From Siphonodentalium dalli (lineage: Eukaryota > Mollusca > Scaphopoda > Gadilida > Siphonodentaliidae): a stretch of 64,000 nucleotides of DNA. Below the pieces are notes generated by a model. The model was not told the origin of the DNA. It did no database searches and was given only the letters and a program-made list of their open reading frames with translations. Where the stretch lies: NCBI GenBank assembly GCA_032622095.1, contig CP136063.1:206755934-206819933 (forward strand). The letters are read 5' to 3'. Positions 53,266 through 64,000 of this stretch are shown here, one piece after another. The translations under genes and the position numbers were made by a program. Each line of letters begins with the position of its first letter. The stretch's first letter is position 1.

Positions 53266-54784
53266 ATTTCTAGATTTAGTTACAAACTAAATACCTGTAT
53301 ATTGTACAAAGAAATGTTTGACAAATATATCTGTATCAATATTACCATACGGGTCATTAAAATAGATACGACGAAACAAATTTTGAAGGGTGCATGTATC
53401 AGGTAAATTTTTACATTTCAAATGATGACAGGAATGCGGAAAGTTGAAGTACCTACGTAATACTGGCTATCCGAATGAAGAGATATACATGTATATAAAA
53501 ACCAAAATAGAAGATGACTGCTGGCGACATTCGATAGCTCCCATCTAGTTGTCAGCCCGAAGATCAATATGAAGTTTGGTGACTATCAGATGAGGGATAT
53601 GTCTGTACAGTTGCTAAACAATTCAGTCATGCAAAAGAGGATCAAACAGTAAGATACCAAATTGCTGCCTGGGTTAATGTTTTTTAACGAAATTCGGGAA
53701 AATTAGATTACTCTCACCCTGGTTATCCAGAAGATCATTGTGGAATCTGGTGACGATCGGACAAGGGGTGTCGTCTGTGGGATCAACCAAATTATTTAGC
53801 CATAAAAATAGTAAAATTCAAGATCACCGCTGGCAGTGATGTCTTCACAAGGACAGTTTGAGAACAAAATATGGCTCACATCTAGCGGTGACCCAAAATA
53901 TCCACATGAGAAAAAGTTCTCCAATAAAAGCTGGCTGCAGGGTGCGCCAATTGATTCAATTTCGAAATTTAGCAGGGTGTACTGCTTGTGGCCATGTTTT
54001 CCCCGCAAATTTGATAGACTGATGGACAAAACCACTGAATCCGTTGAATCAATATACATGTATACATGGATTAATTTATATGCATCGTTATACACAGTAC
54101 TGGTATATAAAGGTACTGAAAATAACAATATTACTAGTATACACAAAATAAACCATATATCATGGCTATGGGTTCTAATATCCGAATATTACAGCTGAGA
54201 ACTTGGTGGTGAATTGAAGAGTGGTGGTGTCTCAAGTATATCTAACCCTCCACGTTAGGACATGCCATTAAATGTCATAAGTATAATCTAGCTTGAGGAC
54301 AGAAGTTATCCATAAACCCCCCCTTAATTCAACCAGGTCCTCGCGCGATGTATGGTCGATCACACGATGATCTAGGGGGGGTTATAATTGTTGTATAAAA
54401 ACAGCACTGCATGTAAATATAAAATAAAATAGTGCTACATCTTATTACAGATTATTGCCATATATAATCAGTGACTATACAGACAGTCTGACAAAATAAA
54501 GTTTCAGTGACACTCTATCCGAAGAGGGGAATAATTCCATCTGTTACAGTCAATGGAGCAATTATGAATCTGGAAAGGTGAAATTTCTAAGTAATACTAG
54601 ATATCGACATGACGCGATAACATATAACGTAAATGCAATATGGCCGCTGGCGACCATTTTTTCCTATAAAATTACAAAAATATTTGATAGCTCTCATCTG
54701 ATAGATCAATATCAAGATAAATATGAAGTTTGGTGATGATCGGATGAGTGAAGTGGACTGTGCTAAACGGTGTAGTAATGCTTA
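53266..54784. other. Unassigned DNA with faint internal repetition
   Basis: ATCAATATGAAGTTTGGTGA (~53563) recurs as ATAAATATGAAGTTTGGTGA (~54718), and CTGGCGACATTCG/CTGGCGACCATTT lie before each. These are probably remnants of one old repeat. No gene is seen. Confidence 0.4.
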
Positions 54785-55085
54785 AACAGATTCTTACCTT
54801 AATATTTGTATGTTCACTTTATAAACTTCACTGTGTCATCTTTGTCATGTATTGAGTTTGATATCTTTTGTTAACAGTTTATAAATCATGTATGTCTCAT
54901 GTTTGTTATTTTAATTTATGTGTTTATTATCATTAAATAAAGTTGCATTCCTTAAAAAGATTCTTACCTCAATGTTTTTAGGTTCACTTTATAAACTCCA
55001 CTGAGTCATCTTTGTCATGTATTGAATTTGATATCTTTTGTTAACAGTTTATAAATTATGTATGTCTCGTGTTCGTTATTATATT
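54785..55085. repeat. Two tandem ~175-bp copies
   Basis: ATTCTTACCT, GGTTCACTTTATAAACT and TTTGATATCTTTTGTTAACA occur in both 54785-54915 and 54958-55085. Confidence 0.85.
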
Positions 55086-56089
55086 ATATACACTTTATAG
55101 TGTGTTTCAGCTGGTTTCAGAATGAAAAAAAAAATGAATAAAATCAACAAATTTGTAAATTAAAAAAAAAATTCAAACGTTGTTGTATTCCATGTCCGAG
55201 CCCGGACATATACACCAAATTTCAATAATATTCATTGAGAAACAACGGACCAAACGCCATATAGCACCCCGTATACATCTTTTATTCCGAGCTGGCCTTT
55301 TATTCCGAGTTGGCACACGTCGATTGGGGCGAGTTAGCCCTGGGGCGAGTACGCCGATTCCGACACCTTCTCTATTTGCAGCAGGTATACGTTTACGCTG
55401 GTTTACGCGTAATTTAATTTACAAAGTTCCCCAATTGGTATCGTAAATAGAGCGACCTTATTTGACAGAGAATGCCTCTGTTATTGATTATCAAGTTGCT
55501 ATACATTAAAAACGACAAATTCACATGCTCGTTCAAGCGCAGTAGTCTATTTTCACCATGTTAAAGGATATCCACAAATACTAAATAACGCTAACCTACT
55601 GCGAATGTTTGACACGACAACTGTTAACATATTTGGGCTGAATTCATCTGACGCGGTATTATTCCTCAAAATAAACAACAAAACCATCGTTACTTGGAAA
55701 TGTAGTTTGGGCTAACATTTACATAAATCCTCCACATCATTTATCCCGCTCCACATCATTTATCCCGACACACACGTCAGATGAAAAACAGCCATGAAGT
55801 AAACGGCCAAATTGGCCGAAATAATCGCGACGGCGAATGAATGTGCCGCCTTCAAATATCCTACGCGTACACATATTCTATTTGACAGCGACCCAATTAT
55901 CCCGCTGGTTTGCCACAAAGCGAAAAATCGACGAAACATAAAATCACTGCTGTGATCGCCTCGTGGTCAGCGATTCAGTCGCTTGCATGTGGTTTTAATA
56001 TAAAAATCGCGCGCTTTGAACTGCTATGGACGACATAAAACGGTCGTTATAATCGCGCGCTCGCGTCCGGTGTTGATCGACTTTAAGTA
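55086..56089. other. Unassigned DNA
   Basis: Short direct repeats only: TTTATTCCGAGCTGGC/TTTATTCCGAGTTGGC near 55280 and CCACATCATTTATCCCG twice near 55735. An 88-codon frame across the first pair is not supported. Confidence 0.4.
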
Positions 56090-57006
56090 TACACTGTTAA
56101 AAAATACTGTCAGTTCGACGGTTTCGGACCGTCATAATCGACGGTCCCATACCGTTTCTTCAGTTTGACGGTTTTTTACCCTTATTTTATGTGCCCATGA
56201 TAATTGTATAAATTAAATATTTTCGTGATTCAAAGTCATGCCGTCAAAATTCAATAGTATACTTATCGGCGACCATATTATATACGGCAATGACTCCATA
56301 CAGTATGACTGAATCTTACTCTGCTGATATTTAATATGTATTATTAATCCGGCATTCATTATGTGTTATGCGGGTCCGTACGTATTAACATGAGTACGTT
56401 ATTCTCATTCCGGGTTTAAGTTCCCGCTTTAGCACTCACCTCATTTATTCACCATTGATCGTGCGGTCCCTTTACAAACTATTGTTTTTTGGGAAACTGT
56501 TACCTTTTCAATTGTGGACAGTTGTTAAGACAATCTGATTTCGGTTCCTTTGATAACCGGACAAGTTTCAATTCTGCGAAAACCGGCTTAATCATTGACA
56601 ATTGCCACTAAATTCGAGAGTAGAGATTCATGCCAATCAATCATGGCATGATCCGGGGTCGGTTGTAACCTGACTTCATTCGACTGGGTGCTGATGTTGA
56701 AATTGACAGTGTTGTGACTTAGTATCAAAACACTGGCACATTTACTGACACTAGAGGATACAGGTACAATTAACACGAGCTTCGATGTCAACCAATAGTG
56801 ACAATAATAACAACAACGAGCAGCTATTACTATTAATAGAATGTTGACAATCCAGTTCACAGTGTTCTGAATCTGATTGTTTCAAAGCACATGCATGTAC
56901 ATTTACAAGAGAGGATATACATGTACATGTACTGTACGCACCAGTGTAATTCACAAGAGGTTCAATGTCAACAACAACACCGTAAACAATGAACTGACGC
57001 CGCGCA

Positions 57007-57366
57007 GTGACGGATGATCACATATCTACAATTCCAACTTACAATTACACGGACCAATTCATCCCGTGTTCATCAATTTTCATTGAAACGTGTGGATATG
57101 GGACATTGTCATCATTCGCCATGTTATCGTCAAGTTATTACGACAATTTACCGGGAGTATACTATTGGTTGGATCTTCTTATCAAACTATCTTTGGCTGA
57201 CTCACTGATATTGATACTAGGTGTTGTGATACCAGTATACAGTTTGATGCATCATGCTATAAAATTTCATGGAAAATGTCCTACTACAGGAGAACATTGT
57301 TGCCAAGTCATCGCACATAGTTATTATGTGATCTGCTGTTGTCTTGAAGGTTCCAATCCCAACTAG
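57007..57366 (+). CDS. Hypothetical 119-residue frame with one hydrophobic segment
   Basis: The frame has a polar N-terminus with an NYT sequon and one strongly hydrophobic segment around residues 54-81 (WLDLLIKLSLADSLILILGV). A cysteine-rich end (CPTTGEHCC, CCCLEG) follows. The SLADSLILIL text recalls a GPCR second helix, but no other helix follows and no splice site is convincing. I do not recognise a family. It lies inside the candidate 56.1-58.7 kb element. Confidence 0.15.
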   Translation: MTDDHISTIPTYNYTDQFIPCSSIFIETCGYGTLSSFAMLSSSYYDNLPGVYYWLDLLIKLSLADSLILILGVVIPVYSLMHHAIKFHGKCPTTGEHCCQVIAHSYYVICCCLEGSNPN

Positions 57367-57380
57367 CTGTTATTGACATA

Positions 57381-57870
57381 CAGTACCAGTCAAACGAAGT
57401 GGTATATTAAACGTGCTATTTTCGCGCCCAATATCGCAATAATAATGCAAGTGGAAACGCTTATAAGCATGTCGCTTGTGATATTATTATCTCAATATTT
57501 TGCGCTTAATATTGCGACATCTTGCACTCAAAATTGTGACATTTAAATCAAATTATTGGTTCTTCTCTATTGTTTATTGTATAAATAGAGACAATGTTTT
57601 AGATATGTATATAATTATAGTTGTAAATGCTATATGTACACTATATGTACCATATGTATATACAGTAGTTATCTAATATAAATATAACACTATTGGGTCT
57701 GTACGAAATTTAGCGCGCTTAGTATCGCAATATTTTGCGTTCAAAATTGCAATAATAAGTGTAACAGATTTTTTTTATTGTGCTATAATCACGCCTTTTT
57801 CGAAATTAAACATGCTCAATATCGCAATAAAAGTGCGCCTAAAAATACCACTTCTTCTGACTGCTACTGT
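57381..57870. mobile_element. MITE with GAAGAAGTGGTAT inverted ends, copy 2
   Basis: ACAGTACCAGTCAAACGAAG and the complement of CTTCTTCTGACTGCTACTGT are the ends. The interior shares AATATCGCAATAATAATGCA and GTGGAAACGCTTATAAGC with 27325-27714 but carries an extra AT-rich segment (57570-57670). Confidence 0.75.
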
Positions 57871-58728
57871 ATTGTCATGATGTACGGATTCACCTGTTAA
57901 AACAAAACTGTGTTTACAAGTGACTGGAAAATTTTACGCCTTACATGTTACCAAAAAGTATGCCATTAAGATATTTTACTTTTACATGTACATAAATTTG
58001 AGTTTTAACTTTGAAACATGTAGCTTTGTTCTTTTTATGGCTTAAAAGGGCATGCCGATTCATGTTTTAGAATGGTCGAAATTAGTATTACTCATAACTG
58101 AATAGTAATGGGTTGGCTTATCAGCTATTACTGTTTCGTTTTTTATTTACACCCATATTTATACAGTAGTTAGTGAAAGGCGAACATATTACGCGTGCGC
58201 AGCCTTTTTCCGGATTAAATTCTACGAGGCAGATAACAAGCTTGATCCTCTGCAAACTGCAAAATTTCATAAGTATTGTCTATCACTTTATGCATTGCGG
58301 ATTTACATTTCATCAAAACTATGATCGTCACATAAGATCTAAGATGTATTTTTCAGTTACGAATAATACTAGTTTCGACCAATCAAAAACATATGAATCG
58401 TAATGCCTACCGGAAAATCATATTGTCACCATGGGAACCTGGCTAATTCTAGTAAATTAGCAATTTAAGAGCAAAAAATTGGTGTTGACCCATGAAAAAT
58501 ATCGTTGGTCTGATCTTTATTAGTTACGGTCTTGATATTAATTAAACGGTGTTGAACCGTAAAAAATACAATTGTCTGACAGTTACTAGTTACGGTCTGC
58601 CAGTTACTTAAACGGCTTTATACCGTGGAACATGCTACGGCATGACCATATGTTTAACGGTCAAAGGTTGGCAGCGATGTTTCGCGGTCTCAGACCGTAA
58701 AAGTGACGGTCTTTATTCTAACAGTGTA

Positions 58729-59522
58729 CCCCCATTTGACTTCGCAAAGTCGGGCTACACATGAGTTATATATGTCTGCACGCACGTACATGATTGTATG
58801 TATTACTTACTTGTTTTTCCTCTAATTGGCAGCAATCAGTTGTGTCTTGTTATTATCGAAATGCTCTCGGCAAAGTTTCTTTAATGTGGGTTTTGATCTT
58901 TCCTGAGATGATAAGGACGAACCATCCAAGAACTTCACAATTAATAGCCAATCCCGAACCCGACAGACCTTCTGGTTGGCCGACTGTGCGACCAATTTGA
59001 GACGATGGGTCTAGTCATTCACCTGTACGATCCGGTCGATGTTTGTGATATTGGTATAGATATTTATCCGTATCAATAATATATAGCGAAATAACTAAAA
59101 GTGTCATTATCTCTCCATCTTCATCTCGTGCGCGGAACGACTGAAAGGGTAGACGTATTTACATTCCACCGTCAGGACTTCTGAAAACGGCTTTGAATGA
59201 AAATATAACTCGATGAGAAACTATACATTTATTTGCTTTAATCCCTGCTATGGGAAATTCACTATTTTTAATTAATATTGGCCGCGGCGTTGTCACAATG
59301 GTATTCTCCACGAAGGGCAGTCCAATGTAAACATGCGACAATTGGGGACAACAATCACAACATGATGAACCAAACGGTTTAGGGAGGTGCGTTGGCACAC
59401 CATAGGACCAGCCTCATCGACCCAATTAAACTTATTCACCCTAGTCAAGTGGTCCTGCTAATGTGAAACAATAATTATTGGAAACATCACGAATCGAGAT
59501 TTTTTTTATTTTGACAGTTATG
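58729..59522. other. Unassigned DNA
   Basis: The start (TTTGACTTCGCAAAGTCGGG) is a small hairpin resembling retroposon heads. A 79-codon minus-strand frame (59159-59398) lacks supporting features. Confidence 0.35.
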
Positions 59523-59739
59523 CCCTGTGCCAATGCATTCTATTATATATGCGAGTCGACCATAGGTCGCCTCGCATATATAAGAGAATGCATTGGCCTA
59601 AAAAAAAACTTTTTACCATTTTTTCTTACATTCTTTAACAATTTTATAATTTTTAATGTGTTAAGCCAATGCATTCTCTTATATATGCGAGGCGACCTAT
59701 GGTCGACTCGCATATATAAGAGAATGCATTGGCACAGGG
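59523..59739. mobile_element. Intact double-palindrome element
   Basis: The cleanest copy of the family, 217 bp. Ends are CCCTGTGCCAATGCATTCTA and its complement. Palindromes lie at 59529-59601 and 59664-59735, with a ~60-bp AT-rich spacer containing TTCTTACATTCTTTAACAAT. Palindrome arms match at all but one or two positions. Confidence 0.85.
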
Positions 59740-60360
59740 CCGTTCTGTTGGGTTAAGCTTCTTGGTAGTATCTACGGGTAACATTAGTGAGTTTTAGAGC
59801 TGACGGGTAAGCGCTCAGCTAGTGTTATCGATTGTGGTTGATTTATCACTATATTACAGTTAATTGTCTATTAAAGAGACGCTAACGACTCCATGTAGTA
59901 CTGATGTACTGACATACATATATACATCAGTTCAGCCCCAAATAATTTTATTGCCTCTATCCAATGAAACCTTGTATGGGACTGGAATCCCCCATTTACA
60001 AAAATATTGTCCCAGCCGTGGTATCATCACGACGAGATGAGGATTTTATTTTATGTCGAAAATCAGGTCAAACAGCAGATCAAATAGCACTAGTTTACCT
60101 TCACCTGCAGATGAGCACACCTATACATACAGTAAACCCATCGGATGTCGATACCATAGAAGTATATCTGATTACATGGAATCAGACTTCTAATGTTATT
60201 TACACATTTACACAATGCATTAGCAGCATTACCCGACGTACATTGACCCATCCCACCTCGCGAGAGTAACAAGCGGCTACACGAAACGACAGTCATATCT
60301 GAATTAAAATGGTATATATATTACGACATATAAAGATTCAAATTCAAGATTTTAATCCAT
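59740..60360. other. Unassigned DNA
   Basis: A 101-codon plus-strand frame (59964-60269) shows no recognised domain. Confidence 0.35.
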
Positions 60361-60395
60361 CAAGTTCTCTCCTAATCATCTATATCTATATTTGC

Positions 60396-61830
60396 GAATG
60401 TCTGTCTGTCTGTCTCTCTGTCTGTCTGTATTCTATATAAATTCACAGGGGTCTACTAGGAGTAACTTTTTACGAGAAAGATAATGGTCGGGGTTAAAAT
60501 TTTCTATAGTGACGCCGTTGTTGTCAGGGGCAGAAAAGGGGGAGAGCAGAAAACAAATTTGTCGGCGATTGCCACGAAACTTATATATAATCATCCCCAT
60601 AATATGAGGAATCTAATGGTGTGTTTTAAATATGGCAAAAGTCGCGCCGTTCGCGTCAGGGGTGCCCGGAAGGGGGAGGGGCAGAATTTTTTTCTGTCGC
60701 CGATTGCCACGAAACTTACATATAATCATCCCCATGATATGAAGAATCCAACGGTGTGGTTTAAATATGTCAAATGTGGCGTTGTTCGAGTCAGATTTGC
60801 ACGAAAGGGGAGAGGGGCACCAAAATTGATAAAACTAATTTTAGCGCCGATTTCCACCAAATTGATATATAATCTTCTTCATGATACAAGGAATCTAATT
60901 GTGCGATTTAACAACGCCAAATTGTTGTCGTTTGGATGAGAGATTCGGAGGGGGTGGGCACTAAATTTGATAATAATTGGTTTAGTCGCCGATTGCCACC
61001 GCACTTATACAAAAGCATCCCCATGGTATGAGGAGTCTAATGGTGTGGCTTATATCTGTCAAGTGTGGCCTCATTCGAGTCAGGATGTATTGAAAGGGAC
61101 AGGGGCACCAAAATTGATGCACAATTTTTTTCGGCGCCAATTTCCACCAAATTGATACACGTTCTTATCCATGATACGAGGAATCTGATCGTGTGATTTA
61201 AAGACGCCATAGTTGTGCTGTTTAGGTGAGAGATGGGGAGGGAGGGATTGGCACCAAATTTAATTTTAAAAAACATTGTTTAGTCGCCGATTATCACCAA
61301 ACTTATAAACAATCATCTCCATGATATCAGGAGTGTAATTGTGTGGTTTAAGGATGTCACAAGTGGGGCCATTCGAGTCAGTGGTGAATAGAGATGAGAG
61401 GGACATTATATCTATATGTTTAGTGCCGATTTCCACCAGATTGATACATATTCTCTCCGTGATAGGAGGAATCTTATCGTGTGGTTTAGACACAACAAAT
61501 TGGTGCCCTATTGGTGAGAGATATGGGGACCTTCAATTTGATACGAATTTGTATACTCGCCAATGTTCACCAATTTCATATATATGCATCTCTAATCTCC
61601 AATGAGTCTTAGTGTGTGCAGCTTGAGTCCGAAATAGGGACGGAAGGGTCACCAAAAACTGATACAAAATATTTTTAGTATCAATTACCATCAAATTCAG
61701 ACACGTTCTTCTCAAATGATACAAGAAATCAAATTGTGCTGTCTGTCTGTCTTTCTGTCTGTCTGTGTGTTCTATATATAACTTCACGCGGTACAATTGA
61801 AGAGACAAAAGCTGATACAAATATATTTGG
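60396..61830. repeat. Diverged ~150-bp tandem array between CTGT microsatellites
   Basis: Units share CGCCGATTGCCACGAAACTT or CGCCGATTTCCACCAAATTG, CATCCCCATGATATGAGGAA, GTGTGGTTTAA and GGGGAGAGGGGCACCAAA-type text. About nine units run from 60500 to 61720. CTGTCTGTCTGT runs at 60403-60430 and 61739-61768, each followed by TTCTATATA, bracket it. A 151-codon frame at 60484-60939 spans three units and is not a gene. Confidence 0.7.
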
Positions 61831-64000
61831 CACTAATTTCCAACAAATTCATACATGTTTTTATCTAATGATATACCATGAATTAAATCACATTTGGTAT
61901 CGTTTGCGTCACGGATGGCGAGCGGATATGCACTATCATAGATAAGATTGTTATTCGCCGATATCCACATATAAGTTATATATAGTCACCCAGGCCATCT
62001 CCATATCATTTTAAGGAGATTTGGGCGTTCACATTTCACAATCCCGACAAATGGTAACCCACTTATAAGTCACTTGAACAATTATATCTTCTTAATTGTC
62101 ATATTTATATGGGGATGGCAATCAGGACATTCACACAATGAGCTAGCAAAAAGAGATACATAGAAGAAGCATTAAACGTATATTTATCATTATATTGAAG
62201 AGATACATATATTCGTGCAAACTGAGAGACATCGAACCGTCAGAGGATTGCATATATATTATAACAAAATTGAGTCTGTTCCATTCAATACAGTTTCCAC
62301 AAAAAAAGTTACAATTTGTCAGGATATATGGAAGGCCTATTCAAAAATAGTGGTCACAGTGTGCAGCCATATATAGTTTCTTCTGATATACAATAACATG
62401 CAGTTAGTAGCACATGACTTTTCAGGATCCTCCGAATACTGACATCTGACAAGGGGTTTAGAACAGACTCATCGACTGACATAAACAACTCAAAATCTCG
62501 CTCTGTGTCTGGCAAATTAATGTAGCTGATATGCACGCGCAGCAACATTTCGTTGAAACTGAGAATATTAGCCAATATATAGCACCATGAACAGAGGAGC
62601 ACCTGGAAATTTCTTTAAAACATCTGTATCTTCATATAGATATGATAGCCAGGTATCCTCGAGATTTTAGTCCAACCCACTAGATTGGTTGATACATCTC
62701 AATTGTCATCTTTTATTTATGCGAACTAATGTCTTTATGATGTCCATGTATCATATTATAACGTCTGACGTATACGCAGTTGTAAATAAATAAATACTTC
62801 ATTATTGGTGGAACGGATTAATCGCGATAAACAGAATGACAATTGACAAGGTGGGCCACTACTTATATTCCATGACTGTAATAATCATGTTTTTTGATGC
62901 TATTTGAATATACAATTTATGAGAAAACGTATAACACTTTGAACAAGAGTGTTCTCTATTCCCAACAAATATCCACAGCATACAGATGGTTTCACATCGC
63001 ATTAACCTGGGCAACGCCGGGTAACCATGCTAGTAAGATATAAGAGAACAAAATAAAAAGCGTGAAATAAAATCAAATTACGGGGAAAAACGGTATGTTA
63101 CCAGGTCGGTGTTTAATGCCCCGTAGGTTGTGAACCATTATCATGGGTACGATAGGCTACGCCCAACATGTCGCAAGAACGTACCCAGCAAGAGCACCAA
63201 TCAGCAACCATGCTTATGCTTATAAATAATATGAATCGTACGTGACACGTAGAGGAGCAACCACACACGCTGCCTCAAATTTTCCTTTTATCGGCGATAT
63301 TTATGTAACATCAGGCGGTGGTCTCGACGGAAACGACATGACAAGACTTGTCGTGGAATGTGCAATCTTGGCTAGATTCTGGGCCACAAATCCAAAATTA
63401 TGTAAATGACGTCAGACACCTTGTCATGACGTCTTCGCTGGTTTTCATTAAGCCAACCAACTAAATTGGTCTAAATAAAACAAATAGTCCGAAATCACAT
63501 GGGATTGTTTACTAACCGGAAGTCACGTGACAATTTCTCAAAAATCCTTACCCGCGATCTTTCAAAAATCACTGATGGATATAGAACAAAAATGTGACGT
63601 CACTCACCTGCCCCTGGAGCGCTTGTGGTTGCTATGGCCTTATTTACTTCCGGCAGTTCAATAGAATACACGTCCAATGTGGCCACAATCGATATAGTAC
63701 ATTCCCAATAAATCTAGATATATTTCTCAAAACTGATTCCTCTCCAGCGTTGAGAAGCTTATATTGCATATAATGAGAGGGATTGGTGTAATAATATTTT
63801 TCAATTAATTCCGTTCTATTACCATGTAAAACTGACAGTTAAGGATATATTGATATCCATCACCAGGTGATTTACTACTAAGGTGACATTTTCGATCGTT
63901 CATTTCCTTGCTAGTCCATGATCCTTTTTCCATGGTTAGCTTGTGATTTCAAGTTCTAAACTTAAAAAATCGGTTATCACATTGTAACTGAGTATCTGTA
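61831..64000. other. Unassigned AT-rich DNA
   Basis: No exon, repeat array or RNA gene is recognised. A minus-strand frame at 62354-62602 (DTERDFELFMSVDESV) looks mildly protein-like but has no clear splice sites or family. Confidence 0.35.

Larger units (their letters stand above)
56090..58728. mobile_element. Candidate 2.6-kb element with ACGGT-rich inverted ends
   Basis: TACACTGTTAAAAAATACTG at the left end pairs with the complement of TTTATTCTAACAGTGTA at the right end. Both subterminal zones (56100-56180 and 58500-58715) carry repeated ACGGT/ACCGT motifs such as GACGGTTTCGGACCGTC and TCTCAGACCGT. A second MITE is nested at 57381-57870. No transposase frame is seen. Two unrelated insertions of the same short element would also give this picture. 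Confidence 0.4.

Noticed and set aside
57007-57366. G-protein-coupled receptor exon
   Set aside because: One hydrophobic segment with LADSLILIL is not enough. No second helix, no DRY motif and no convincing splice site are visible.
1-64000. tRNA, rRNA, LTR retrotransposon or viral integration
   Set aside because: No convincing cloverleaf with A and B boxes, rRNA core, paired LTRs with gag-pol, or viral genes were found by eye. A tRNAscan and Repbase search would settle it.

Overview
The window is metazoan nuclear DNA, not bacterial or viral. It has phase-matched spliced exons with GT/AG boundaries, non-LTR retrotransposons, many terminal-inverted-repeat and foldback elements, minisatellites, and AT-rich intergenic DNA without operons. 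Repeat style and a secreted PAN plus C-type-lectin gene suggest an invertebrate, plausibly a marine lophotrochozoan such as a mollusc or brachiopod. Nothing in the sequence fixes the species.

Layout. 1-5.6 kb is a satellite-like array rich in TCAAGGTCA motifs and enclosing three copies of a TATA-bearing block. 5.6-6.7 kb is a sister repeat with NRF-1-like palindromes. 7.2-10.0 kb holds a diverged ~390-bp repeat and then a 315-bp higher-order tandem repeat. 10.0-12.7 kb is bounded by imperfect inverted ends and contains a retroposon copy. 12.7-13.7 kb is a solo arm of a foldback family seen in full at 30.5-33.2 kb.

15.2-29.7 kb is the only convincing host-gene region. Three minus-strand exons (24846-24567, 19183-19016, 16408-16149) join in phase to a 235-residue secreted protein with a PAN/apple domain and a C-type lectin domain carrying QPD. 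The locus has internal duplications, a truncated extra copy of the last exon, a double-palindrome element and a 1.7-kb, 45-bp minisatellite inside its introns.

29.7-40.0 kb carries LINE remnants on both strands, the 2.7-kb foldback, and two more palindromic elements. 40.0-52.0 kb is a decayed non-LTR retrotransposon (ORF1, endonuclease, reverse transcriptase, CCHC, ATCT tail). Its ORF1 is split by a ~6.4-kb foldback element whose arms are each 13 tandem copies of a 164-bp unit in opposite orientation, flanked by a ~14-bp target duplication.

52-64 kb is repeats and unassigned DNA: retroposon copies, a possible 2.6-kb element with ACGGT-rich inverted ends, another intact double-palindrome element at 59.5 kb, and a diverged ~150-bp array at 60.4-61.8 kb.

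I found no tRNA, rRNA or CRISPR array. All calls are by eye, without database searches.
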